64,000 nt of DNA. Source: Plicaturopsis crispa FD-325 SS-3 (taxonomy: Eukaryota; Basidiomycota; Agaricomycetes; Amylocorticiales; Amylocorticiaceae). The translations under genes were made by a program, and so were the position numbers. Positions 50,279 through 61,623 of the stretch are shown here, piece after piece. The stretch covers positions 1,171,263 through 1,235,262 of the forward strand of contig KN832554.1 of assembly GCA_000827205.1 (NCBI GenBank), written 5' to 3'. The notes under the pieces were generated by a model, which saw only the letters and a program-made list of their open reading frames with translations, was not told the DNA's origin and made no database searches. Numbering within the stretch: position 1 is the stretch's first letter; every line of letters begins with the position of its first letter.

Positions 50279-52964
50279 TCAGTTGACAAAAGACTCGGAA
50301 CTCGCGAATGCCAGGAACTCACCCGCAATAGCAGTCTTCATCCAACGGGAAGTCCTCTCAGGGTCGTCCATAATTAAGAATGCATGTGCTATGGTGACTA
50401 GAGTTAGGATATAGTTGTCCGACGAAATGATTGACGCAAAGGACCCCTCGCCGCTAGCGATGGGCGACTCTTTGGGAGGGGCAACAACACCGCGAATGGT
50501 CCTGTCTACAACGCGAACACCGACGCTCTCCAGAGCGCTGAACTCCGCTTCGATAGATTCCTCCAAGTACGCGGGGTTCTCGTTGAGTCGCAAACGCAAC
50601 GACTCGCCGAACAGGTGATAGACTTGCCACATATCGGGACGAAGAGCCCCTCGGTCGGGCGAATACGCAGATGCAATGTCCTTCACAAGAGTCCTCAGGC
50701 GCGCGAGAGGTGCCGTAGTGTGCTGCTTCAAGAATTGGGAGATCAAGCGCTCGCGCCGCTTGCGCGTCGATGCACCGTCTCTCCGATCATCATCGCAGAG
50801 CGAGCAGTCGCACCCCGCGACCATCCACGTCTTCATGGCATCTTCGCGTTTGCGATACGTGTCCAGTCCGGATGTATACGACAGTGTGATCTCTTCGCCC
50901 GCGCGGATGGTCGCCTTGGCGCGGATCACCATGAAGTCGCCCACGCAGAACCACGTCGAGTTTGCATGGCATGCGTGATTGAATAGAGAGGGCAGAAGGT
51001 ACAGACCCGTCGCATTGTCTGCTGGTCCTTTCTGTGGAGCGGAGGGGTCGAAGATATTCGTGCACTTGGGGGCAAAGAGATTGTGGCTGCATATCGACTC
51101 TAGTCGTGTGATATCGATATCAACAGCCGGATGGAAAGGGAAAGATTCTGGGAACTGAGGGTCCGTCTCGATGGCGGGAGAATACGAGGAAGGAGTTTCA
51201 TAGGCCGGTCCGCCGTATAGATCGAAGACAGAGTTATACATGTCGGGGTTTCCGTAAAGTTTCTGGATGGCGCGAGATAGTACTGCGGCTTGAGTACGCG
51301 TACTGACGCTCTTCCGGATTGTGTCGAACGAGATCAAAACCTCCTTTTCAGATGGTGGGAAGTCTACGTCAAACGCAGAGGCAAACGGTTTGGCAGCGAC
51401 CTGGCAAAGTCCATGGCATCAATAAGGAGAGAAACGAAACTCGCAAAGATACTGACAAGCAGATCTCCTGGAGATATGTCTCGGGTAGCGACTATGCCTC
51501 TGCCGCCTCCACGATCTATCATTTCTGATACATGGATAGAACCCAGATAATCTCCAGCCTCGACATGAGGCGAGATTTGCGCCTCGTTGAATAATCGAGT
51601 CCAGTCGTAGTCACCGGTCGCGCTCTCGTGAAAGCGAAGCCAACAACGATCTATCCACGCTATAGTATCACGGTCCCCGGGCTGCGAGCGGAGCCATTGT
51701 GCAAACAACTTCGCGGAGCCAGTGTAGTCCCCCCTACCGTAGTATGCCTTTCCTGCGCGCCATAATGCCTTTTGGCGAAATGATTCGTCGAGAGGGAGAC
51801 CAAGTACGTGCTCTGCATCTGCTTGAGCTGCAGAGTAATATTCCAGACGCAAGAAAACCTCTGCACGGTTGAGGCGGAGGATGTACGCCGTAGGGTCCAG
51901 CGCGATTCCAGATGAATACGAGAACATCGCCGCAAGCCACCGCCCAGCCTTGAAATGCGTATCGCCGCGAGCTTTCCACGCATTGGCTGAAGTTGGAGTA
52001 TGCAATGAGCCATTCACATGGCTTCCTGTCTTCCACGACGTTCCGCGCGCCAGATCACTGTGAGGCCCTTTGAAAACGATATCCGACGGGGAGTCGACCC
52101 GAATGATAGGCCTATAGCCCTGCGTTGGCATCTTCAAAGTAGGCTCGCGGATCGCTAGCACGGTGCCCACAGGGAAAACGGCGGCTACGTCTTCTGGAGA
52201 CGATCCCATTCCTACGGAAGGGAAATTGTAGATGGATAAGTCGCGCACTTGGCCGTCGGGATCTTCGACGAGCTGCAGGCGTATAGCGAAACAGAGTATG
52301 AATAGTCATTCTTCCTGGAAGAGGTTATGAACGAATGACCATTTGAACGCTAACGAGCCGGGCTGACGAATACGACGATAAGTTTCATATAGTGACTTCA
52401 TACGACAGTAAGGACATACTGCACGGTGTAATCGATCGGCAGAGTAGGAAACGACCCTGGCCAGTTTTATAAGAAACTGAATGGAATAGCAAAGGCTCAA
52501 GCATTTACCTTGTGAACCTTTCGAACAAGCATCTCAGAGAGCGAAACTGAAACAGGATCAACGCTGCATCTGACTCGGAGGTAGATAGCGAACTTACTGA
52601 TTTTGAGCTGTTCTAGAGGTGTGCTACTCGAGTGCTTAGCGAATCCAGTTATGGACTGCCGCACCAGAGTCTCCGGGGAATGAAACTGGTCGGTTGCGAA
52701 TTGGTGTACATATCCGAAGTCCCTCATAAGCGACGCAGGACTGTCGAAGGGCACCTTGACTGGATCGAGGCTCCGGTCATACTCCGTCCATGCCTCGTAC
52801 TCTTCGAAACGGCGTTCAAGCTCATGTTCCGATAGATCTGTCTCAAAGGCAGGCGGTCGCCTTGGTCCAGACGAATGATTGAATGGCTGCCGTTCCATGT
52901 TTTGAAGCTGCTGGGGTGTTACGCCCATGCGAGACATCACAGCAGCCATGGCATTGGGATCCAT
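50279..52964 (-). CDS. TPR-SET domain protein (SMYD-like)
   Basis: Probable lysine methyltransferase. It starts MDPNAMAAVMSRMGVTPQQL. Several short 5' exons encode a small fold ending FPVGTVLAIREPTLKMPTQ, which resembles the N-terminal domain of fungal TPR-SET proteins. A TPR stretch follows (ARGDTHFKAGRWLAAMFSYS, LNRAEVFLRLEYYSAAQADA, YGRGDYTGSAKLF). The SET domain begins GRGIVATRDISPGDLLV, continues over an intron to FDVDFPPSEKEV, and has LLPSLFNHACHANSTWF and AGEEITLSYTS. A post-SET-like cysteine cluster CDCSLCDDD follows. NHxCxxN and the GEEITxxY tyrosine are intact. Exons between 52.3 and 52.5 kb are not fully fixed. The substrate is unknown. Confidence 0.85.
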
Positions 52965-53392
52965 GCTGTGCGCAGAGTACTAGATAATGTGTCTAGCTGT
53001 AACAGATCAGTTAGTGTTGAACGTCGAACTTGGAAGAGGTGCTCAATGCATACCTGAAGCTATCTAGTCTCTCAACTTACCCGGAGTACATGATCGTCTG
53101 CAGGTTTGTTAACATGTCAGGTTCTCCAATGGGGGAATTCTCAGATCCGGGCAAGGATTCGGGCTTCACCGAACGAAAGACTCCGTCTCCCTGAGGCCGA
53201 CGGGCCGCGGAGTCAGGTTTACGGAACGGCAATTTTGGCGTTGGCCTGCTCGACTGAACACCATAATTCCGCACTGCGACGAGCAGTGCGATACTACACA
53301 GCTGCATATCCTGTAAGGTGATTGTTGATTTCCGCTTGAACTGGACGCGTCGGATTCGCCGCCGCTACTCAACGTGCAGCCCTCAGGAATAC
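52965..53392. other. divergent promoter region, 428 bp
   Basis: Head-to-head spacer between the TPR-SET and F-box genes. No coding frame supported. Confidence 0.55.
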
Positions 53393-54682
53393 ATGGCCAG
53401 GGACCCAGAGCAGCGCCGAGTCGCTACAGACGAGGTCACTCCTCTCAGTCCGCCTGAACTCATCGAGCACGCGCGCAGAAAGATTCTTGCGGAGGTGGAA
53501 CGGCTCGAGGCGTCCATACTGTCGCTCAAATCCTCGTACAACGCCCTCGCGCCCATCTCGAAACTGTCGCCAGAAGTCCTCTGCGAGATATTCTCCTGGT
53601 ACCGCTGCATCCCCGAGGAGGATTTCCCCGTAAAAGTGACGCATGTCTGCAGACACTGGCGCGCAACTGCGCTCGCGCACGCGAGGCTTTGGAATTGCCT
53701 TCCAGCCGAAAACATCGATTGGACTCGGGAGCTGCTCGTCCGTTCTAAGGGTGTACCATTGGTGGTTGACTATTCCGCGGACGATGGCTATGCTCAAACG
53801 TCTGCCGAGTTGGTGCTGTCGCACGTATCAAGAGTCGCGAACCTGCGCGTCACGGGCAGCTGGCGCTACGTTTCCGCGCTGCTTCGGGGTGTATCCGGTC
53901 CTGCGCCTTTGCTAGAATGTCTTCACTTAGACTGTGGATACTTACCCAACGCAGGAGGTGACTGCCCCCCTCTCCCGGAGTCCTTCTGCTCCGTAATGAC
54001 TCCCAAATTACGGCGGTTATTCCTATCTTCGTGCCCTCTCGGCGTTCCATTGGACTCCTTGTCTATCGAAAACCTCACTCATTTGACTCTTCGCCACATT
54101 TCTCCATTTTCCGATGTAACGATCGCCCATATACTCAATGTGCTTGCGAAGTCGCCGACGCTATTGGAATTGGAATTGGGGTGCGACAAGTGCGCTCCGG
54201 GCGACGACGCGCAAAGTGGTTCATGGCAGATCGACCTCCTCTTCCTTTCTCACTTGAAAATTGACATCCCGCTGTGGGCATGGACTCGGTTGTCTCGGCA
54301 CATATCATTCCCTGTATCCACCACCGTCGATCTGTGTCTGGCGCGGACGCAGGAAAGCGCTTGGGAGCTCACCGTCCCCCTTCCCATCTCCCTTCCGACT
54401 CCCACCTCGCGCGATCTATCTGTTTCACCATATTCGACGGAGGCGCATGGCCTCTGGATCGTCACAGGGCCTCGCAGTTGCGTGCAATCCTGGGGGGCCG
54501 GGTCAGCCGTGGATTTCGATGTGGCACCTCGGATCAGCGTAGCGTTGGACCAGCCCTCCGACCGGGATACCGCAAAGTTTGTGGCGGACATATGCAGCAA
54601 GCTCCAGTTGACGGAGTTGCGCACCGTCACCATCTCCGGTATCGGCACCCTCGAGGCACCACAGTGGATCAACATGTTCTAG
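53393..54682 (+). CDS. F-box protein with leucine-rich C-half, frame ended by an early TAG
   Basis: Unspliced frame of 429 codons from ATG 53393 (MARDPEQRRVATDEVTPLSP). A short coiled coil (RRKILAEVERLEASILSLK) precedes the F-box (ISKLSPEVLCEIFSWYRCIP and VTHVCRHWRATALAHARLW). This is the common agaricomycete F-box layout with a leading coiled coil. Leucine-rich segments follow (LRVTGSWRYVSALLRGVSG, NLTHLTLRHISPFSDV). The frame stops at TAG 54680-54682 right after APQWINMF, but coding resumes in the same frame. The product may thus be truncated. The role would be substrate choice in an SCF ligase; the target is unknown. Confidence 0.75.
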   Translation: MARDPEQRRVATDEVTPLSPPELIEHARRKILAEVERLEASILSLKSSYNALAPISKLSPEVLCEIFSWYRCIPEEDFPVKVTHVCRHWRATALAHARLWNCLPAENIDWTRELLVRSKGVPLVVDYSADDGYAQTSAELVLSHVSRVANLRVTGSWRYVSALLRGVSGPAPLLECLHLDCGYLPNAGGDCPPLPESFCSVMTPKLRRLFLSSCPLGVPLDSLSIENLTHLTLRHISPFSDVTIAHILNVLAKSPTLLELELGCDKCAPGDDAQSGSWQIDLLFLSHLKIDIPLWAWTRLSRHISFPVSTTVDLCLARTQESAWELTVPLPISLPTPTSRDLSVSPYSTEAHGLWIVTGPRSCVQSWGAGSAVDFDVAPRISVALDQPSDRDTAKFVADICSKLQLTELRTVTISGIGTLEAPQWINMF

Positions 54683-55009
54683 CGCTGCATGCTCGTGGAC
54701 CATGTCGTGATAAGGGGGCCCACGGAACCGTCTCTACAAGGATTCATCGACGCCCTGGTCGTGTCATCCAAGACACTGGAGACGGACGCCAATGCGGAGC
54801 CTTTCCTGCCGGAGCTTCGCGTTATCGAGATTATGGAGGTCAACTTTGGCGTTACGCGGGGGTTCCTCGAACTAGGTCGCCTTCGCGATGTATTGAAGAC
54901 CCGTGCGGACTATGGCATGCCGGTGGATACGCTTCGCTTTACCCGCTGTCGACGCTTTGGCCAGGCGGATGCCTACAGATTCAACGGTATCGTTGAAGTC
55001 GAATACTGA
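54683..55009 (+). pseudogene. in-frame continuation of the F-box gene after a stop codon
   Basis: 108 further codons in the same frame as the F-box gene (VDHVVIRGPTEPSLQGFIDA, LPELRVIEIMEVNFGV, ending FNGIVEVEY). The composition matches the upstream LRR region, so this is most simply the original C-terminus, cut off by one nonsense codon. Alternatives are stop-codon readthrough, a sequencing error, or an unseen intron removing the stop. Confidence 0.6.
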
Positions 55010-56863
55010 TATTGACACCTGTGCGATGGCGGCGACTGCGGTGTTGCGCTAGCCACGCAATCAATGCGGGCGGGGACTGCTGTTTCCCCAAAACTATATG
55101 TTGAACTCAGGCTTGTGGTCAGAGTTTTGGTGTCCACTTCTTGCTATCGATCTACACGGAGTGACGTTAGCAATGCACCTCCTTTGCGTAAATTGGAAAA
55201 TGTCTCGCGACCAGCTATGCTATAGCTATGGTTGTTGTCAGCTCAAAGGCTTCGCGACGTTAATGCTGCTCAGTACTACTTTCTCAAAGGCAGACACAAC
55301 TGTCCACAACTTCAAGGGTCTCATATAGACACGTGGGGGGGAAGATCTCATCGGGGTGGCATTGGCCTCAGATCCACACTTCATATATTTTCGCAAAAAT
55401 CAGTCGAAGTACATAGAGCATGCGCGTTACAATCATGCGCGTTACAATGAGTGTGTACATTGGATACCATTCGCCTACACATACCCAGGAAGCTACCACA
55501 ACACCCACCCTAGGCCTAAATCCCAAACGTCTGCACCACTTCCACAAACCCCCCAAACCTCCTCCCATTCTCCTCCCCCCACTCCTCCTCTGGGAACCCC
55601 GACAGGTGCAGCGTCCCCAGCGGCAACCCGGCGTCTTCACGATATCCCGAAGCCTGTCTAGCTGTAACGGCCACCCCTCCTATTATCCCGCTGTTATTCT
55701 CGACCGCCGATTTCGCAAAGGCCACTTCGGCGACAAAGCTACGTCACCGCCCCTGTTGACTACACGTGATGAGCTCACCGACCAATCACATCGCACGATT
55801 CACCTCCTCTCCTCGACGCGTCCTCCCTTCATCCTCCACCCTCTCAAAACTATAAGTAGGGAGCGACTTAGAATCGTCGCTCAATTCCTTTCTTCCTTCC
55901 CCCCCACCATCTCCCTGCCATCAGGCCCGGATTTCTTTCCTCGACACTTGTCCCACCGCTGTCACAGCCCCTTGAGGTCGACCCCTCATTGTTGGCAGTG
56001 CATGACGCAAATTCAACCGTAGCGAGCTCCAGTGAGCGCACCCAAACGTATCCGTCCTCAACAGTGCTAGCACCTTGGGCCTCAATGGCGCGTCGTGTCG
56101 TATCGTGGTATGTGCAATGCTCCGTATCGCGTACATGCCTGAGCTAAACTTACACCAGGGTTCTCGTCGTTCCCAGGTATGTGCCCTTCCTTTCATATCG
56201 TGCTCCAGCGCTGATGTGTTCGTGCCTAGCGTTCTTCCCCGCCTCCCGTTCAACTTGCTCAACGTGTTGCATCCCGGGCCGTACATACATTATAACGGTA
56301 CTAGTCTCGCCTGCACACAACGTGAGTTGCCGCCGATTACGCCTCTTCATCTTTTCTAATGTCTCGTTACTCTAGTGTTGTGACCTTGCATCAATGTTCG
56401 GTAAGCCACCGCATCTCATTGATGCTTGCTTGTACTAACATGTCCGGTTACAGCGCATTCTTCGGGCCCACCATGCATCGTGTCACCTCGCTTGCATCCT
56501 TCAGGAGGCATCCCCTTCACCCACCGCCGCTACCGTCCCCATTTTTGACCGTCTGCGATTGCTCTCCCACCACGGCGGGGCGTCTGGCGCCGGCCTTTTT
56601 GCTGATGGTGGTGGTACTTATACTTAAGGAACAAAAAATGGCTTGCTCGCTAGGGGCCTGAGCGTCCAAAGGAGGACGTGAAAACAACAAACGCAAACAG
56701 AGAGGTCGCGTCTTTGCACACGTGTTGAGACATGATCGACGACGTCTCATCCAAAACAAAGTGAAGCCATCCATCCCATTCGACTCTGAGATTCACTAGG
56801 CAGCCCGGTCCAATATTCACCGTCACCGCACACACACTCCTCGCGCACCGCCTTCCCCTCGAA
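55010..56863. other. intergenic, 1.85 kb, possibly with a non-coding transcript
   Basis: No protein gene supported. From a TATA box at 55851 onward the plus strand shows a CT-rich leader, an ATG at about 56084 and a run of good splice-like pairs to about 56.5 kb, but no splice choice keeps a long frame. A minus frame around 55.5-55.7 kb lacks an ATG. Confidence 0.4.
55851..55858 (+). promoter_or_regulatory. TATA box with CT-rich leader
   Basis: TATAAGTA is followed within about 40-70 bp by a long CT-rich tract, the usual fungal core promoter layout. No coding gene is clear downstream, so it may drive a non-coding RNA or the RNF220-like gene 1 kb away. Confidence 0.4.
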
Positions 56864-58224
56864 ATGCCCGCAATCAAATCAAACAAGTCCGTTCATTGCC
56901 TCGGCTTCGCATTTACCGCTGCACGACTAATTTCAGCGGCCACAGGGGCAAACAACGCGCAATCGAGGAGACTTATACCGCGCCGCCAGTAAAGAAACGT
57001 GCGTCATCGCATTGTTGTCGATATGATTTACTGACTTTTCGTGATAGCGAAACGGGCAGAAACGAAACCGTGCCCCGTATGCAAGGAACCCATACCCATC
57101 CGCCTCCTCCACGCGCACTCCGTCCTCGAACTCCAACGCGTCGACGACATCATCAAATCAGTCGGGTCTACAGAGGTCCTCGACGATGACCGCGAAGAGG
57201 GGTGAGCCTCCCCACATTCCCTTCCTCCGACATGTCTAACCGTTCTACAGCCCAAGCACCAAAACCCGCCGCTCAGCACTCAAAGCGCGCACCTCCCTCC
57301 GCGCCATGCACCCGCGCAACGGCACCGCAACCGACACGCACCTCCTCCACGCCATCAAGCGCCGCCGCAAGCTCCGCCACGCACGCCTCCGCTACGAGGA
57401 GGAGGTGGACGTACGACCGGACGCGGAGATGGTGTGCCCGGTGTGCATGCAGGTCGTGAGGGGCGACACGGACGTCGCCGAGGCGCACATCGACGCGTGT
57501 TTGGCGCACGCGAGCAGGGAGGAGGACGTGGATGTCGAGCTTAGCGTCATGGATGGTGTGAGTGTCCGAGGTGAGTACCCAATCTATCGCACCGGGCCGT
57601 GTATGAACGACGCACAGGGACGGGCTTCGACATGCGGAATCGGAACGAGCAGGACGTCGAGGACGAGGTGGACATCGACGGGGACGACGAGGCTGTGTTC
57701 GGCGATGTCCAGTTCACGGAGGGAGACATCCTCGGGCTCCCTCGTGAGGACGGGGAGGACGATGCGACGGGATCCACGCTACGCGATTTAGTCGCCAAGG
57801 GCAAGGTCGTGACTAGGACGACAGGCGTCGAGGGCGTGAAAGCGAAGGTGGAGGAGGTCATGGGCCTCGGGGACGCAGACCGGATGGACCTCGCCATCCT
57901 CACCGCGCGGCGAAACAACGATACCCCCGGCTTACTCCTCGCGCTCGAGAACAAGATCAAACAACTCGTGCGTCCTCTCCACTCTACATACTCTGCGTTG
58001 GGCACACCCGCTGACTGCATCCACAGGAATCCATGCGCATCTCCTCCACCACCTCCCTCCTCTGCCGCATCTGCCTCGACCCGTACACAGAACCCACCGC
58101 CAGCACCGGCTGCTGGCACACCTGCTGCCGCGAGTGCTGGCTCCGCTGTCTCGGCTCGACCAAGCTGTGTCCGATATGTAAGCGCATCACGGCGGCGACG
58201 GAGTTGAGGAGGGTGTATTTGTGA
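56864..58224 (+). CDS. RNF220-like RING E3 ubiquitin ligase
   Basis: Six exons (56864-56886, 56937-56998, 57048-57201, 57251-57557, 57617-57967, 58027-58224) give 364 residues. It starts MPAIKSN. Two CxxC...H-type zinc-finger-like motifs occur: KPCPVCKEPIPIRLLHAHS and EMVCPVCMQVV followed by HIDACLAH. They are separated by a basic stretch (HAIKRRRKLRHARLR). An acidic segment with IDGDDEAVFGDVQFTE follows, then the C-terminal RING LLCRICLDPYTEPTASTGCW, HTCCRECWLRCLGSTKLCPI and CKRITAATELRRVYL. The RING and the exact C-terminal RR-[IV]-YL ending match animal RNF220. It probably ubiquitinates nuclear targets; the substrate is unknown. Confidence 0.88.
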
Positions 58225-59432
58225 TAGCTTGGGATGTGTTTTTTTGTTTTGGGCTGGACTTTGTACTTTGCTTTGCTTTGAATTTGCTGTTTATTTGCTA
58301 TCACTGCGGGTGAGTCCCTTTTGCATGCTGTGAGTTGGGCCCGCTCGTTGACTTTGCGATACAGGAATCGATGCGCGGTCGAGGCGGCGCGCGGTGATAT
58401 TCTTCGAACGCGACGCGACGCAGGAACACAACGCGACACGGCGTGGGCGCGTACGCGGGGCACCAGCGTGGGCACGGTGTCGCTCTAACGGTGAGTGCCT
58501 CCGTTTGTCGGCGTCCGCGCTCCTCCTTTTGCGTCGCCTCATTTCTCCAGGTTTGACCCTTTTCGCACAAAACGCCCTCGACGCCTGCGCACGAAGCTCG
58601 CGCGCTCTAACACGCATGTTGGCTGGGTGCGCATCGTCCTCCCGCCCCTCCGCATATCATTCGTTTTCCCGGCGCGTGTGTACTCGCCGCGCGGCGGCCA
58701 TTTCTGTCGGAGGCCCCATTTCCCGCTCCCACCGATTTTCGACGGCGCGCACTCACATCTTACAGGCGGCCCTCAAGCTCCTTCTTGCGTGCTGGGCGCA
58801 TTTTCCGCGCACCCGACGGCGTTGAGCCTGCGCGGGGAACCGTCGAACTGCGCGCGCGGCGGGCAATTTCGTGATTTCCGCAGATTTTCGGATTTCATGG
58901 TGAGTTTTTCGAAACTTCGCCCTATGCCTCTCGCGGTGTGGGCGTTCGGTGGGGTGTACCTGGGTGCGCTGCGGCGTGTTTTTCCATCGCGATCGGCGGT
59001 GAACTCGTCGCGGGAACGCCGATTTTCGGCGGAATTTTGGCTTTGCAGTGGATTTCACTTCGAGGGGAAATTCGTTTTTTGCCCGGCGGGCGGTGCGGGG
59101 TGCTGGTATAGGTGGGCCATGTCCCTGGCTATCTGGGAGTGCTTGCCCCTCGCGTTGAAGCGTCGTCTCCGTTGAGGGAGACTAGTTTTCCTCGAATTTC
59201 CCAGTTTTGAGGGGGGAGACTTTGAATTTTTTGCTCGCGACGGCTCTCGTGCAGGTGCCCATCGGTCCCAGCGTGTTTGTTACGCATCTACGGCTATGGG
59301 GACGCGTTTCTGTTCTTCGTAGAAGGCAGCACAACGAGTGTATATACTGACTTCAATGAATATATTGACTTTGCGAGCAGAATTTTCGTGGCGTGTTTAT
59401 GACTGAAATATATGTTTATTCTGCGGGCAGCA
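58225..59432. other. gene-poor right-arm region
   Basis: Long GC-rich frames at 58.4-59.2 kb have Arg/Pro/Ala-rich, skewed translations on several frames at once, which reflects base composition rather than selection. Motifs such as CGATTTTCGG recur and resemble the terminal satellite. No gene supported. Confidence 0.5.
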
Positions 59433-59460
59433 TTACAGCTACGTTACAGCTACGTTACAG
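59433..59460. repeat. 11 bp tandem repeat, about 2.5 copies
   Basis: TTACAGCTACG is repeated twice in full and followed by TTACAG. A short array of uncertain meaning, about 200 bp before the duplicated module. Confidence 0.8.
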
Positions 59461-59643
59461 TACGGACAACCTACGGTACAGACATATCTACGGCGACGTG
59501 CAGAACACGCCGCCGAAGGCAAGCACGCTCCATCCTTACCCACCTTGTGTCGGGCGCCGCGTCGACGCTGCTGCGCGGCACTGAAGCCCGTCCCGTTGGA
59601 AATCTACATACACCACCTACACGTCGCGTGAGTGAACAGCGGA

Positions 59644-59995
59644 CATGTCATCGACCTCACCGCACGCCAGACGCCGTGTCGGCGACGTTACCTGCTAATT
59701 GCGTCGACGCAATATAACTCGCCGTTCCTTGCCGCTGTTACGGCCTTAGCCAATTCATCGTTCTCGGCATTCTCTCTCGTTTCCACTATCTTTATTTCGT
59801 CGTCTGGAGGTATTTTCCTGCAATCGTTCATGTCAGCGACATCACCGCACGACAGACAACGCGTCGGCAACTTACCTGAAAAGGGCGCCGTCGCAATATA
59901 ACTCGCACCTTCGAATGCTCCTTCTCGGCTTGCTCTCTCGTTTCCACTATCTTTATTGCTTCCTTTGGCCTGACCTACGTGCCTGTAAACGTTCC
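59644..59995 (-). repeat. imperfect tandem duplication of an exon-like module
   Basis: Copy 1 (about 59644-59830) and copy 2 (about 59829-59995) share a core: CATGTCA, ACCGCACG, CGTCGGC or TGTCGGC, GCAATATAACTCGC, and TCTCGTTTCCACTATC. On the minus strand each copy starts after a TGCAG or TACAG acceptor, contains the word AAAGATAGTGGAAACGAGAG, and ends at a GTAA donor. Both the exon-like core and the flanking intron-like sequence were therefore duplicated together. Confidence 0.6.
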
Positions 59996-60644
59996 AGCGG
60001 TCGCCCCAGACGCTGCGGTGTCAACGGTGCTGCCCCCGGCCACAGATTCATGCGTAGTCGGACTTATCGGGCATGGGCAGGCGACGCCCATGGCGCGACG
60101 TACCGCAAAGAGCGGGACGTTCGAGCCGTACACGGTTGACATGTAGCAGATAGCTGTAAGTAGGGAGTAGATCAGAATCAGAACAGGTGTAGCACGGCGG
60201 GGGCGAGGAGAACGTACGGGAGAGCGGTTCATCTCCGCGCAGCAGCGAAAACGATCCCAGCAAACTAGCGAACGGACGAATCGGACATCAGCGACACGGA
60301 CAGAAAAACAGACGACGCAGAACTTACCAGATGTCGTAGAGACTACTCGGACTGTAGGCACGACAAAGAAAGACAGACGGCGAGGAGAGTAAGACTCCGG
60401 ATAATGAGATGAAACATCACTGTGGCAGTCGGTCGACTGCACGGAAGGACACGATGAGCGGCGGCGACGAAACGAGGCAGAAATGGGTGCTTACCGATGG
60501 GCGCCGTGCAACGGCATCCAGCACGGCATACCGGCGATAATGTGCGCCATTTGTGGGCGGCTACAATGGAGGGAAGGGAGTGAAGAGAAGTGGAAAGCGG
60601 GGATGGGAGGAGAGGGATGAAGAAAACAAGTCGAATCGCGCACC

Positions 60645-60652
60645 TTTTTATA
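60645..60652 (-). promoter_or_regulatory. TATA box (TATAAAAA)
   Basis: The minus strand reads GGGGATATAAAAAGG about 95 bp before ATG 60550. The stretch in between is strongly CT-rich, as is usual for fungal transcription start regions. Confidence 0.55.
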
Positions 60653-60660
60653 TCCCCCAT

Positions 60661-61623
60661 CCTCGGCTAACGTCTTCCGGATATTCCGCGCTGGCTTTAC
60701 GCGCGACGCGAACGAACGGACGCGGCGACTTGCAAAATTTCGTCAGTACGTTATGCGAGATATTGGCGTACCTCGTGCCCTGCTTCCTCGTCGCTGCACG
60801 GCTATACCGTCGTTCCACAATCCCCATTTCCACCCTGTTTCCACCGCTTAGCGCCCTTGGCGGGCTCGTATCGGGGCTGGAAGTTTCGTGTTGTTGCCAG
60901 AATGTGGAGCTGCGTCTGGAGATGGATGCGGAAGACGGGGTCAGGACGCCTGAAACGGCGATGCCGCCCCGCTGTCGTGTATTTGCGTTGCGTACCTGTA
61001 CGCGGCGTCCTTGCCGTGCAGATCGAAATCTGCGTGGGATGTCTTTGTGCGAATGGCGGACGCGGCTGCGCGCAGCCTTTTGCAGATTCTGCGGGAAACT
61101 TGCGTCTGCGTTGGAGGTGTTCACGGGGCGGCGAGAGCGCAGCTTTACAACTGCACTGGGAACATTTTCCGTGAGACAAAGCATGGGGCAGAAAAAAATG
61201 GAGCAGGAAAGCAGAAAGTGTGAGAGGACGTGACGATGGCCGTCGTTTGGAGACAACGTCTCGTAGCCTCGTGTACGAGACGGCAAAGCATCGGCTGTTC
61301 GCACCGCAGCCCAAGCGATCTGTTTTTCATTAAGATATCGTCGGTTAGATCAGATATCGTTCAGTATAGAAAGCTCACCAGAATTATCTCGCGACGCGAC
61401 TTGGACGTCGACTGTAATTCACGTCCGTCCTTCCAGTAAATTCAACTCTCGCGAGTCTGCTGAGGGCGCGAAAAGTGTACTCGCGCCCGTGGTGGAAGTA
61501 CCCTATCGACGAGATTTAACTGTAAATTACTGCGACATGGTGGAGACCAAGTCGCGAAAAGTTGAGGCGCCGACTTGGTCGATCTCAGCCACTTTCCAAA
61601 TCGTCGCGTCTTGCCTCTTGCTC
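60661..61623. other. no gene recognised
   Basis: Frames on both strands are open but composition-driven, and no splice structure is convincing. Probably promoter-distal or decayed sequence. Confidence 0.45.

Larger units (their letters stand above)
59608..60660 (-). other. putative spliced transcription unit with duplicated module, unknown
   Basis: On the minus strand a strong TATA box is followed by a CT-rich leader and an ATG at 60550 (MAHIIAGMPCWMPLHGAHR). Then come a GTAAGC donor and several plausible exons down to about 59.6 kb, including the two duplicated modules (one reading IKIVETRENAENDELAKA). I could not find one splice choice that keeps a long frame: after the first junction the frame closes within about 35 codons. 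It may be a decayed gene, a non-coding RNA or a mis-read structure. No family recognised. Confidence 0.3.

Noticed and set aside
55516-55725. Minus-strand frame reading SGIIGGVAVTARQ and a Gly-rich end
   Set aside because: It looks coding-like but has no ATG, no upstream exon and no family; kept only as part of the intergenic description.
58495-59175. 226-codon plus-strand frame in the right arm
   Set aside because: Several frames are open at once because of GC-rich composition; no domain, leader or splice signals support it.
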